From contig NZ_CP047399.1 in the NCBI RefSeq assembly GCF_020541325.1, forward strand, positions 868,001 to 932,000: DNA of 64,000 nt, in the 5' to 3' direction. Positions within the stretch are counted from its first letter, which is position 1. The number at the start of each line of letters is the position of its first letter. The stretch comes from Candidatus Vallotia laricis (lineage in GTDB: Bacteria > Pseudomonadota > Gammaproteobacteria > Burkholderiales > Burkholderiaceae). Under the pieces are notes generated by a model. It had not been told where the DNA came from, did not search any database, and saw nothing but the letters and a program-made list of their open reading frames with translations. The translations under genes were made by a program, and so were the position numbers. Shown piece after piece: positions 43,433 to 53,106 of this stretch.

Positions 43433-45535
43433 TTGAGTCAATCATATACCCTACTCGTTGAACTGCTAACTGAGGAGCTACCGCCAAAGGCCCTTGCTAG
43501 CCTGTCTCAGGCTTTCTCTAACTGTCTAGTTGAACAACTCGCCACGCGTGAACTGCTAGATATTTCCGTTGGCGAATTACCCTCGTTTGAGCCGTTCGGC
43601 ACTCCACGTCGGCTAGCGGTTGCAATCCATAATGTACGTACAGTAGCGCCGCAGCGACAGGTACATAAAAAAGTGCTACCAGTTTCTATAGCATTACAAG
43701 AGAACGGACGGCCAAGTGTTCATCTAATAAAAAGGCTCGCAGCACTTGGATTTCCAAAAATACCGATCACGCGCCTAGATCGGATGATGGACGGTAAGAT
43801 CGAATCATTCTTTTTAAAGTACACTACACCGGGTATAACCCTAGAAAATGGGCTACAGTCTGCTCTAGACGAAACTCTTGCTAGGCTTCCGGTTTATAAG
43901 ATCTTAACATATCAGCGGCCAGATGGTGAGAGTGTTCGGTTTATACGCCCAATACACCGGCTAGTTGTGTTACACGCGAATCGTATTATTCCGATCACAG
44001 CACTCGGAATAAACGCTAATAGCATTACACTCGGCCATAGATTTTTATCTGAAGGTCATATCGCGATTTTACATGCAGATAGCTATAAGTACACGCTAAA
44101 GCATCGTGGCAGAGTCATTGTTAGTATGCAGGAACGCAAAGAAGCAATCCGCATACAATTACTCGAGCTCGCGGGTTTAGACCACGTACTAATGCCTGAA
44201 TCGCTACTGAACGAAGTAAATGCACTGGTTGAATGGCCAAGTGTTTATGAGTGCCATTTTGATCAAGCATTCTTGCAAGTGCCGCAAGAATGCTTGATTT
44301 TAACAATGCAAACAAACCAAAAGTATTTTGTGCTAACCGACGCTTTTGGTAAATTGCGGACACGTTTTTTAGTGGTCTCGAATTTACAGACTGACACACC
44401 AAGGCAAATCGTGCTAGGCAATGAGCGCGTTGTGCGCTCACGATTAACTGACGCGAAGTTCTTCTTTGAACAGGATAAGAAAAAAACTCTTGAGCAACGA
44501 GTGCCAATGCTGGCTAATGTTGTGTATCACCATAAACTCGGCTCCCAACTACAGCGTGTTGAGCGACTTGAAGCTCTATCAACGCTAATCGCGCCAATTA
44601 TAGGCGTAGATGCGCGTCTAGCAGCACGAGCAGCGCATTTAGCTAAAGCAGATTTACTTACAGACATGGTAAGTGAGTTCCCAGAATTGCAAGGTACGAT
44701 GGGCGCTTACTACGCGCGATATAATGGCGAGTCTGAGGATGTTGCGATCGGGTGTTTAGAGCACTACCGCCCCCGATTTTCGGGAGACGAGCTGCCGTCT
44801 ACCGGGATTAGTACGGCAGTCGCAGTAGCCGATAAGATCGAGATGCTAGTAGGTATTTGGGGCATAGGCCTTCAACCTACAGGGGAGAAGGACCCCTACG
44901 CGCTGCGACGACATGCACTTGGCCTTCTGCGTATTATTCTTGAGAAGCAACTGCCTATAGATTTGATGGACTTGTTAAGGAATGCATATGCCCAATTTTC
45001 AGGCCAAACGCAAATTACTGATCCCACTAGCGCATTATATGATTTTTTCATCGACCGCCTACGTAGTTTGTTGCGTGAGTACAGATATAATACAGAGGAG
45101 ATAGAGTCCGTACTAAGCCAAAATCCAACCCGCATTGATACTATCACTAGTCGACTTGATGCGGTATGCGAATTCTCTAAGCTGTCAGAAGCCGCATTTC
45201 TAGTAACAGCTAACAAGCGGATCAAGAACATTCTAAAGAGATCGAACGGAACACTACGAGACATCGAGACAACGCTATTAGTAGAGGTTTCTGAGCGCAC
45301 ACTGTTTGAGCTTCTGCAAAACGTCACGCCAACTGTTCAGGGCAGATTGCGTTCATATGACTATACGGGTGCTCTATTATCTCTCGCATCGATGCACGAT
45401 GCAGTCGATCTATTTTTTAACAACGTGATAGTCAACTCTGATAATGTTGCATTACGAGAAAATCGACTGAGCTTATTAGCAAAGTTGTACGAGCAAATGA
45501 ACTGCGTAGCTGATATTTCTAAGCTCGAGAAATAA
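43433..45535 (+). CDS. glyS: Glycyl-tRNA synthetase beta subunit
   Basis: The tRNA-binding subunit of glycyl-tRNA synthetase, 700 aa, normal length. LLVELLTEELPPKALASLSQAF at the N-terminus, FEPFGTPRRLAV, FFLKYTTPG, TNQKYFVLTDAFGKL, KTLEQRV and the C-terminal anticodon-binding domain are present. The start appears to be TTG at 43433: translation from there matches the family N-terminus and no in-frame ATG lies upstream. GAGAGAA precedes it. A 19-bp tandem duplication spans the stop codon. Confidence 0.95.
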   Translation: MSQSYTLLVELLTEELPPKALASLSQAFSNCLVEQLATRELLDISVGELPSFEPFGTPRRLAVAIHNVRTVAPQRQVHKKVLPVSIALQENGRPSVHLIKRLAALGFPKIPITRLDRMMDGKIESFFLKYTTPGITLENGLQSALDETLARLPVYKILTYQRPDGESVRFIRPIHRLVVLHANRIIPITALGINANSITLGHRFLSEGHIAILHADSYKYTLKHRGRVIVSMQERKEAIRIQLLELAGLDHVLMPESLLNEVNALVEWPSVYECHFDQAFLQVPQECLILTMQTNQKYFVLTDAFGKLRTRFLVVSNLQTDTPRQIVLGNERVVRSRLTDAKFFFEQDKKKTLEQRVPMLANVVYHHKLGSQLQRVERLEALSTLIAPIIGVDARLAARAAHLAKADLLTDMVSEFPELQGTMGAYYARYNGESEDVAIGCLEHYRPRFSGDELPSTGISTAVAVADKIEMLVGIWGIGLQPTGEKDPYALRRHALGLLRIILEKQLPIDLMDLLRNAYAQFSGQTQITDPTSALYDFFIDRLRSLLREYRYNTEEIESVLSQNPTRIDTITSRLDAVCEFSKLSEAAFLVTANKRIKNILKRSNGTLRDIETTLLVEVSERTLFELLQNVTPTVQGRLRSYDYTGALLSLASMHDAVDLFFNNVIVNSDNVALRENRLSLLAKLYEQMNCVADISKLEK

Positions 45536-45560
45536 GTGAATGCTCGAGAAATAAGTGAAT
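45523..45560. repeat. 19-bp tandem duplication across the glyS stop
   Basis: The unit GCTCGAGAAATAAGTGAAT occurs twice, 45523-45541 and 45542-45560, with no mismatch. The glyS TAA lies in the first copy, so the protein is unchanged. It looks recent. Confidence 0.9.
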
Positions 45561-45591
45561 TCTCAAGTTTTTGCCTGGTAAGCTGTAAAAA

Positions 45592-46117
45592 TTGATCACA
45601 CCAAAGAAACTCGTAATCTTTCATCGTAATGGCGTTATTAATTACGACTCTAACGCATTTATAAAGTCACCTGATGAGTGGATTTTAATCTCAGGTAATC
45701 TAGAGACAATCGCACACCTAGGTTGGATACCATATTGTAATTGCAGGCAACCAGTCTGCTATCGATCGAGGTCTGTTTAGCATAGCTATGCTCTATATAT
45801 ACACGAGAAGATTGCCGTAAGTTGTCATTACTGGGTAGGCGGATAGCTGCTATTTTTCTGTCTTTCTGTCCACATACGCCAGCTGACCATGTAATTGCCG
45901 TAAACTGAAACCTGGCTTATGCGTACAGATCATCCAGCGCTTTAGGATCGACCCCCCTTAGAAAGGCGCCAGTAGTCAGCAATTCCAACATGACTTGCAA
46001 GCTGCTGCATCAGCAAGATAAAGTAGGGCACCTAGTTGTAAATCGATATAAACACTGGGCACGGGAGATTTTCCGGTAGGCACAACAGTCTGTTCGAATT
46101 TATATGCATTTTACTAA
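45592..46117 (+). pseudogene. gmhB: gmhB pseudogene (heptose-1,7-bisphosphatase)
   Basis: Remnant of the phosphatase that makes ADP-heptose precursor for LPS core. Collinear fragments in shifting frames: KKLVIFHRNGVINYDS at the start (family LVILDRDGVIN; the catalytic Asp pair is lost), KSPDEWILISGNLETIA, then after a frameshift GYHIVIAGNQSAIDRGLF, then SFCPHTPADH near 45880, CNCRKLKPGLC, DLQAAAS, and FPVGTTVCSNLYAFY with a stop at 46117. The full gene length (about 0.53 kb) is kept. It lies between glyS and plsC, the order I recall from Burkholderia. Confidence 0.9.
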
Positions 46118-46146
46118 CTCCTATACTAACGAAGACAACTAACCTG

Positions 46147-46914
46147 ATGACTCTAGAGCTACCTAAGGATTTTTATAAAACTATCATGTGCGTGATTCGC
46201 TCAATGCTGTTTTTTATTTATCTAATCCTTTATACAATCCCATATGCATGCGTTTGCTGCATTGTTTTCCCGCTCTTGAACATACATTGGCGCTATCAAA
46301 TAGCTACGGGTTGGTGTCATTCAACGCTATGGGTGCTTCGGCACTTTGTTGGCATTAGTTGGCGCATTAAGGGCTTGGATAATCTTCCAGAAGGACCCGC
46401 CGTGCTACTTCCGAAGCACCAATCCGCCTGGGAGACGCTGGCGTTTCCAGCAATCATGCCACGTCCGCTGTGCTATGTCTTCAAACGCGAACTCTTGTAT
46501 TTGCCATTTTTCGGCTGGGCTCTTTGGATGCTAAACATGCTTCATATCGACCGTAATAAGGGGAACAGCTCATTCAGATCAATAATTCGGCGAGGTAAGG
46601 AACGGATAGCTGGGGGATCATGGGTAATTATATTTCCAGAGGGAACACGAATGCCAGTAGGAAAGCGTGGCCAGTATAAAACTGGCGGAACACGATTTGC
46701 TGTAGCTGCTGGAGTACCTGTCGTGCCAATCGCACACAACGCTGGATACGTGTGGCCCCGCAACTCTTTTCTAAAATATTCAGGTATAGTCACAGTCTCT
46801 ATTGGTAAGCCTGTCGACACTTTCAATCTGAATGCTAATGAAGTTATGGCGCGCGTCGAAGAGTGGATTGAAACTGAGATGTGCCGTATCGATGTATACA
46901 AGAATTTTACTTAA
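46147..46914 (+). CDS. plsC: 1-acyl-sn-glycerol-3-phosphate acyltransferase (PlsC family)
   Basis: Acylates lysophosphatidic acid to phosphatidic acid at the inner membrane, 255 aa. There are one or two N-terminal membrane segments (about 15-45). The acyltransferase motifs are HQSAWE (91-96), an HX4E variant of HX4D shared with close homologues as I recall them, FKRELLYLPFFGW, and FPEGTR (163-168). An in-frame ATG at 46186 (MCVIRSML) could be the true start. With LPS genes decayed nearby, phospholipid synthesis is still kept. Confidence 0.9.
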   Translation: MTLELPKDFYKTIMCVIRSMLFFIYLILYTIPYACVCCIVFPLLNIHWRYQIATGWCHSTLWVLRHFVGISWRIKGLDNLPEGPAVLLPKHQSAWETLAFPAIMPRPLCYVFKRELLYLPFFGWALWMLNMLHIDRNKGNSSFRSIIRRGKERIAGGSWVIIFPEGTRMPVGKRGQYKTGGTRFAVAAGVPVVPIAHNAGYVWPRNSFLKYSGIVTVSIGKPVDTFNLNANEVMARVEEWIETEMCRIDVYKNFT

Positions 46915-46915
46915 T

Positions 46916-46970
46916 AGTTTGATGAGAGTGCTTTAATCTGTATGATTGATTAAAGCACTCTCATCAAACT
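46916..46970. terminator. 22-bp perfect hairpin after plsC
   Basis: Arms 46916-46937 and 46949-46970 are perfect reverse complements with an 11-nt loop. It starts two bases past the plsC stop codon and lies between plsC and the convergent ksgA. There is no T run, so termination would rely on the long stem; an mRNA-stabilising 3' end is an alternative. Confidence 0.65.
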
Positions 46971-48072
46971 CCGAAAATACAACCAGAGAGTTATAACTAG
47001 ATATATCTAAATTTAGTCGAATCCCATAGCCTAACTTAAGTTAAACACTCATACTACGCATTGTTTATTTCTAGTTAAGCTGCTTGACTGTTCGATAACA
47101 GCGATTTTTTATGCTTATCCGTAGATATTTATCTATGATATCCCTACTTTCACTTTATTTCAGTAAAATACTATAATGTCTACGTTGGTTTATAACTTTA
47201 ATCGATAAGTAGGTACTAATACTATAATTGCTCATAGGTTCTTATATATCTCAGCTGATATCGTCTTGAGTACTAGTTAAAGTATGCTATATGCTACTTT
47301 AGATCCTCTTAAGAGAGATATAGGCATCTGCCTAAGCGAATCCTTGCATTGGTCAGGAACTAAGGTTTCTACTGGATACGTAGTGCACAGATAAAACATT
47401 TTTTATACCAATAGCTTATTTCGGCGTAATTACCACTATACATATGCTAGTCCAGCAGCCCCCGAAAAGCTATGAACTAGTTTCTTCAATAGCTTAAAAT
47501 AGTTATCCACACTGAGTGCTAGTAGCGGATAAATTATGCGGCCGTATTGTTTTAAAAAGCTAAATAAAAAAGGGGGGGGTACTTGAGTACGCTTAAGCTA
47601 CAGTGACAATAGTCAGCAGAAGAGCAAGCTATAATAATCTCCTAATTTTAGGACAAGCAAGCAAGATGCATCAATAAAAACGCTCCAATATAGCGAGAAT
47701 CTAGATGCGGAAGTTTAAGAGATATCTAGACCTCTCTAGATGAACAGTTTGAATAAGTGGCTAGGTAGAAAGAATTAACAACTACTAATCTGCTTATATG
47801 CTAGTGCCTAATGTAACGATAGCTATATAAAGCTTTACTTTACCTCAGAGTAAATACTGAAACCAGTATTCAGTTGGGTGTTAAAGATGGTGTGCGCGCG
47901 CATTCTCGTATAAAACGGTACTACTAGTTATCAGAATCAACTACTCAATCAAAATAAGTCTGAGACTTTACCGCATTATTCTGTACGTTGCCTAATTTTA
48001 ATGAAAATATACCAGATAACCTTAATTATACCGCGCTACAGAAACTGGTATACAGATCTGAGGTTTGGTATA
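46971..48072. other. Spacer between convergent plsC and ksgA
   Basis: About 1.1 kb, AT-rich, with a run of eight G residues at 47572-47579. In relatives a YgjP-type metalloprotease and gloA lie here; I could not recognise either. Confidence 0.45.
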
Positions 48073-48891
48073 CTAGCTTTTAACTAGTATTGGCTTGATA
48101 AGTTGTTGTGCTAACGTAACATACTCGAGTAGCGATACATCCTCAGCGCGGCGCGCGAGATCAAAGCTAAGCGCATTAAAATCGATTTTCTTACTATAAG
48201 CTGCAAGCGTATTTCGTAACATCTTACGGCGCTGCGAAAATGCAGCTGTTACGATTTCACTCAGACAGGAAACATCAACTAATGGTACATCGCCTGCAGT
48301 GCGTGGAATCATCCGTACCACTGCAGAGGTTACCTTTGGCTGTGGTCGGAATGATCCAGGGGATACTTCCATTAATTTATTGATTGTATATCGATACTGT
48401 AACATCACAGTTAGGCGGCTATACTCTTTGCTACCTGGCTGAGCAACCATTCGTTTTACTACTTCGTCCTGGAGCATAAAATGCTGGTCGATTATATTTT
48501 TGGAAAATGACGCAAGGTGAAATAACAGAGGACTCGAGATATTATAGGGTAAATTCCCAACTACTCGAAGAGATGCACCGATATGTGCAAAATTAGCCAG
48601 TGAATCAAAATTAAACGCTAAAGTATCGCCAGAATGTAAAATAAGCCTGCTGCTAAAACGATTTCTCAGCCTGGCGATAAGATTACGATCTAGTTCAACC
48701 GCATGCAATATCTTCACTCGGTTGAGAAGTGGATCGGTCAATGCCCCTAAACCAGGACCGATCTCTACGAGCCGATCTGTAGGTTGGGGTCGGATTATTT
48801 CCACAATTTTGTTAATTACGTCTATATCGATAAGGAAATTTTGACCAAATCGCTTCCGCGAAAAGTGGCCTTGATATGCATTCAGCCCCAT
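48073..48891 (-). CDS. rsmA: 16S rRNA dimethyladenosine transferase
   Basis: Also known as KsgA. It dimethylates two adjacent adenines near the 3' end of 16S rRNA and checks small-subunit assembly. The protein is 272 aa. SAM motif I is [10 protein letters not shown] (43-52), the catalytic motif NLPYNISS is at 113-120, and KVTSAVVRM and [12 protein letters not shown] are intact. The ATG at 48891 ([10 protein letters not shown]) is supported by TAAGGT upstream. It lies 13 bp after pdxA. Confidence 0.96.
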   Translation of the reverse strand: MGLNAYQGHFSRKRFGQNFLIDIDVINKIVEIIRPQPTDRLVEIGPGLGALTDPLLNRVKILHAVELDRNLIARLRNRFSSRLILHSGDTLAFNFDSLANFAHIGASLRVVGNLPYNISSPLLFHLASFSKNIIDQHFMLQDEVVKRMVAQPGSKEYSRLTVMLQYRYTINKLMEVSPGSFRPQPKVTSAVVRMIPRTAGDVPLVDVSCLSEIVTAAFSQRRKMLRNTLAAYSKKIDFNALSFDLARRAEDVSLLEYVTLAQQLIKPILVKS

Positions 48892-48904
48892 AAAATCGCT
48901 TACC

Positions 48905-49951
48905 TTAATTAGATGAGACGCGCATAGCCGCAGTAGAAGCCATCGATATAGCGGTCTCAATCGCTGCTATTAAACTACCGCAATTAGCATAGCCGGTACC
49001 TGCCAGGTCGAGCGCTGTGCCATGATCAACAGAAGTTCGTATGATGGGTAGTCCTAGTGTGACGTTTACACTTTTACCAAATGTGGCAAATTTAAGTACT
49101 GGCAAGCCTTGATCATGGTACATTGCTAATATGCATTCAGCCTTATTAAGGTGACGCGGTTGAAAGAGCGTATCTGCAGGATATGGACCGCATGCGTGGA
49201 CTCCAGATGCTCGCGCACGCTGTACCGCTGGTGTAATCACCTCAATCTCTTCACGACCCAGATAACCATTCTCGCCTGCATGGGGATTAAGACCTGTCAC
49301 GAGAATTCGCGGGGACGCAATACAAAAACGCTCACGCAAGTCTCGATCAATAATAACTAACGTATCCACCAACCCATCGATATTTAGTGCATTAGGAACA
49401 TCGCGAAGTGACAAATGTGTAGTCGCAAGAGCTACGCGCAACGGCCGCTTTCCGGTGCCAGATAGCATCATCACGACTCTTGGTGTACTGGTACGCTTAG
49501 CTAAATATTCCGTATGTCCAGTAAATAGCACCCCGGCTTTGTTAATAGTGCTTTTTTGCAGCGGTGCAGTGACAATAGCATCGAATATTCCATTAAGCGC
49601 TCCTGTAATAGCCGTATCCAACATTTCTAGCACATAGGGGCTGTTTGCCGTATTTAACACACCAGCTACACTTTGTGTGTTAAGGGGAATGTTATGTATA
49701 ACAACGGGTGCTCCCGTTGATGTTGATGTTGACCATACAGAAGGATCTATGCCAACTTGCTTCGCTCGATCGATCAATAGCCGACGATCGCCAAGCACTG
49801 TGAAATGTACTGAACGGTGCCAGCGGCTGGATCCTCGTACGAACGCCTGTGCAGTCAGCTCCGGGCCAATGCCGGCAGGTTCACCAGTGGTAATCGCAAT
49901 TCGAACGGGGGTGTTTTCACGCTCTGTGCTGCTAGGCTTAAGTCGACTCAT
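48905..49951 (-). CDS. pdxA: 4-hydroxythreonine-4-phosphate dehydrogenase
   Basis: A zinc-dependent enzyme of pyridoxal-phosphate synthesis, 348 aa. [16 protein letters not shown] (about 17-32), [13 protein letters not shown] with a metal His, [16 protein letters not shown] and [17 protein letters not shown] are intact. The start ATG 49951 overlaps the surA 3' end by 14 bp, so translation is probably coupled. surA-pdxA-ksgA is a classic conserved operon. Confidence 0.96.
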   Translation of the reverse strand: MSRLKPSSTERENTPVRIAITTGEPAGIGPELTAQAFVRGSSRWHRSVHFTVLGDRRLLIDRAKQVGIDPSVWSTSTSTGAPVVIHNIPLNTQSVAGVLNTANSPYVLEMLDTAITGALNGIFDAIVTAPLQKSTINKAGVLFTGHTEYLAKRTSTPRVVMMLSGTGKRPLRVALATTHLSLRDVPNALNIDGLVDTLVIIDRDLRERFCIASPRILVTGLNPHAGENGYLGREEIEVITPAVQRARASGVHACGPYPADTLFQPRHLNKAECILAMYHDQGLPVLKFATFGKSVNVTLGLPIIRTSVDHGTALDLAGTGYANCGSLIAAIETAISMASTAAMRVSSN

Positions 49952-51266
49952 CTAATTTATACTGTACATACGAGATATCACGCAGTTGCCATAGCCAATT
50001 TAAATAGGCCTGCTCGGCTTTATGCAGGCTTATTGCCTGACGTGCAATTTTCTGTTGTTTCAAGATGGGGCCCTGTACCTCGCGACGGCCAATTACCTGG
50101 ACTAGGTGATAACCATAATCGCTACGGATTGGCTGGCTGATTTCGTTATTTTCTAGGTTATTCATTGCTCGCTCAAATTCCGGTATAGTCTCGCCCGCAC
50201 TAATCCATCCCAAATCCCCCCCCCGCGGTGCTGAGCTGTCTTGCGAGTAAGTGCGAGCAAAATTAGAAAAGTCGCCACCCGACTCGATCTGTGATCGTAG
50301 TTTTAGTAGTTTCTGCTGTGCTGCGAGCCACGATTGTCTTTCGCTAACTCGGATTAAAATGTGTCGGACATGCGTTTGCATAAACTTGGGCGCTTCTCTG
50401 TAAGTATCGCTTGATACCCGGCGATCGATAAGTCGAACGATCTCGAAGCCTTCTACAGTACGCAATACCTCTGGATAAATCTGCCCTGACCGCAGCTGCG
50501 ATGCAGCTTGGATCATTGCCTGAGGTAATAAAGACTCCGGACGGAATCCAAAATTCCCTCCATTTAAGGCATCAGGCGCCTGCGAATTATCTTTTGCGAG
50601 CTGCGCGAAATCTTCATTAGACAATGCGCGTTTAAGGAGATTCATCGCTTTTTTTTGCGAGTTCTTAATTTCAGTTGGTGGCGTATCTGGTTGTATTTTA
50701 ATCAGGATATGTTCAAAGCATAGATCTTGTTGCGCGTGCCATGTCGTCCAATTCTGGCTAGCCATATAGTTATTTACTTCTGCATCTGATACCGTGATCC
50801 TGCTATCGACCTCTTTCTCTCGAAGCTTCGAAAGAAGTAACTCATTACGCACATTATCGATAAACATCGACCAAGAGACGCCCCTACTCTCTAGTCGAGC
50901 TCGATACTGGTCGGACGACATATTATTTACCTGCGCAAGCTGAATTAGTGTGCGTTGTAGCGACGCGTCATCAATCACAAGGCCATCATCCTGAGCTCGC
51001 TGCAACTGGATGTGTTCAAGAATCATCTGATTCAGTATCTGTAGTCGCAGCTGATATGGCGTCTGCAACGGCATATTCTGATACCGCAGTCTTGTGATCA
51101 GCCTCATACGCGAATCAAGCTCATAACGCGTTATTACCTGATTATTCACGACCGCGACGATGCTGTCTTTCTGCCTAATTTGATGCGACGGCAATGCTTG
51201 CGCGTACGCATTGTTAAACAAGAGAAGCACGCACTGCAACAGTGCCGAGCATATCGGCCTCATCAT
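49938..51266 (-). CDS. surA: Periplasmic chaperone/peptidyl-prolyl isomerase SurA
   Basis: Escorts outer-membrane proteins through the periplasm, 442 aa. The signal peptide is MMRPICSALLQCVLLLFNNAYA followed by the SurA N-terminal domain (DSIVAVVNNQVITRYELD) and two parvulin domains, around CFEHILIKIQPD and VRHILIRVSERQ. The ATG at 51266 follows GGAG; an adjacent ATG at 51263 is equally possible. A run of nine G in the coding strand lies in the second parvulin domain (50216-50224) with the frame intact. Its best-known client, LptD, is a pseudogene next door. Confidence 0.95.
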   Translation of the reverse strand: MMRPICSALLQCVLLLFNNAYAQALPSHQIRQKDSIVAVVNNQVITRYELDSRMRLITRLRYQNMPLQTPYQLRLQILNQMILEHIQLQRAQDDGLVIDDASLQRTLIQLAQVNNMSSDQYRARLESRGVSWSMFIDNVRNELLLSKLREKEVDSRITVSDAEVNNYMASQNWTTWHAQQDLCFEHILIKIQPDTPPTEIKNSQKKAMNLLKRALSNEDFAQLAKDNSQAPDALNGGNFGFRPESLLPQAMIQAASQLRSGQIYPEVLRTVEGFEIVRLIDRRVSSDTYREAPKFMQTHVRHILIRVSERQSWLAAQQKLLKLRSQIESGGDFSNFARTYSQDSSAPRGGDLGWISAGETIPEFERAMNNLENNEISQPIRSDYGYHLVQVIGRREVQGPILKQQKIARQAISLHKAEQAYLNWLWQLRDISYVQYKLDEST

Positions 51267-51405
51267 TTTTGCAATTACTCCATTCAAGTAAAAACTGACA
51301 CAAGAGGAATATGACCCGCCACTAGTCGCGTCTTTACTAATAGTGGACAGACCGGGTCTGCGACATAGGTTGGAATGGAACTGTCTGGTAACCTAGCCAC
51401 TTACT

Positions 51406-53106
51406 CTAAATTACTACACTAGCCCCGTTGCCTATCGTTGTAAAACCTTTGAGTTGCAGTTGTGCAAGTATCCGTGTAACCGTCTGGTTAGCGCCACTAA
51501 TACTGTTTGCGTATTTTTGCATGCTAATACTGAAAAATCAGTATTTCGCGTAGTATTTAAAGCTCGTTAACGCGTCAAGTAGACGGTTCTAGATAATGCT
51601 ATAATTCATCCTCCGGAAAACTCCGTACAAGCGGCGAACAAGTGGACACCGTACCGAGACCATTAACTGGTTGATTAGCTTATAAAATAGCTTTATATTT
51701 TCGTATCTATAGTAGAGCGTCGCGTTGAATACGAGACGCTCTACTAACCTCCACATAAACTCAATGTTCGCGTGCACTAGCCGATTAGTACCCTGATTGT
51801 ACTGAAGAGTCTGTTCAGTCGAATAGCCGATACCAAGATTAAATGAGAAGCCGACCATCACATCGGAGTATACGGCCTGCCGCGATGATTGCGATCGCGT
51901 GTATACCACCCGCTGATTATGGGAATATATTGCTGTGCGATCACGAATTGTTCGCGTCTTTCGCCGAACGCTGCTTCTATAAAACATGATGTGAGTGCTG
52001 AATTCTGGTGCAACGTATATTACATAATATAGGAATAGTTCTAGCGTCTGAATATAATCTTTACTAAAGAGGCTAAATCTACGATCCAATACTAAGCTAG
52101 GGTTGAGGCTTAGCATCAGTATATTAATATTCTTAATCTGGGCGCCATGTATATTAGTAGACACGTCGTGTCATGCGAAATGCCACTGTATTTTTTGGCA
52201 TTAAAAAGTAACCAATACGCAGAATTGGATATAAGATGGAGAGGTTAAAAACGAATCATGTAGCTTCCGCTACATCAGCTGTGTTGGTCGCACATTGAGT
52301 TGCGTCAACTTCGGCGCTAAATAAAGTTTAAGCTACCAATATTATTGGGACCATATTTTACGTTTAGCTGTTGTTTAAAGCTATATGGCACTATTAGGGG
52401 CTGTAACGTTTTCCAATATTGCCAGCGCAGCAATCCATCCCATAGCCTGTTTTGTAGGCAAAGCTGCTTTCCTGCTGATATAAGATCAGAGTGTGCACTA
52501 CAAAAAAGTTACTTGAGACGAGATCTTTAAGTGGGTATTGTCAGATACTCGGTTATAGATAAATATATCCGCCGAAGCCATTTCTAAAATTCTGTATGTG
52601 ATTGAAAAACACCGTGTAACGATTGGTATGCGTAATACGGTCGGCAGATACTCGATGATAAAGTGACCCGAGTAAATCAAGGATAAGCGGCAAAAATATA
52701 AGTAGCACGAATTAAATGCAATTAGTACTCCACGTCGCAATATAATACAAGGCGTAAGCGTCAACTGATAGTTTGGCGCAAGATGGAAATAATACGGTAG
52801 CGACATTATAAAACTAGTACTCAAACTCGTCGTAACGGACGGAGACAGTAGTAAGCTGCTTTGGCAATCCTTAGAGGGAGGAAATGACAACTATGGACTA
52901 GCGAATATCCGAACACCTAGGAAAAATACAATAATATTGTGCGCAATATACGGGTTTTCTGTACTATCTGTATTAAATCTCGTGGCCTTCACGTACCAAG
53001 CTGGGTCACTGTCGAACTGGAATTCCGTATATGTACTGTTGTGCACGACTAATCTTTCGTCGTCAATTATATCGATCCGCCCATCCTGTGGTGTGTATCT
53101 AGTCCG
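51406..53106 (-). pseudogene. lptD: lptD pseudogene (LPS-assembly outer-membrane protein)
   Basis: Remnant of the outer-membrane barrel that inserts LPS. From N to C in broken frames: YTPQDGRIDIIDDERLVVHN and FDSDPAWYVKATRF near 53100-52990; then MSFPPSKDCQSSLL, LPYYFHLAPNYQLTLTP and NRVSDNTHLK between 52890 and 52520 (family: MSFPLN...SGLLTP, VPYYFNIAPNYDLTLTP, NRVSDNxY); then FSFNLGIGYSTEQTLQYNQG near 51850-51780; and RILAQLQLKGF ending at the stop at 51406. Frameshifts and stops separate the parts. It lies upstream of surA as in relatives. The true 5' end was not found. Confidence 0.9.

Noticed and set aside
51589-52164. A 191-codon minus-strand frame as a real gene
   Set aside because: Its C-terminal half matches the LptD barrel and the adjoining fragments are in other frames, so it is part of the lptD pseudogene.
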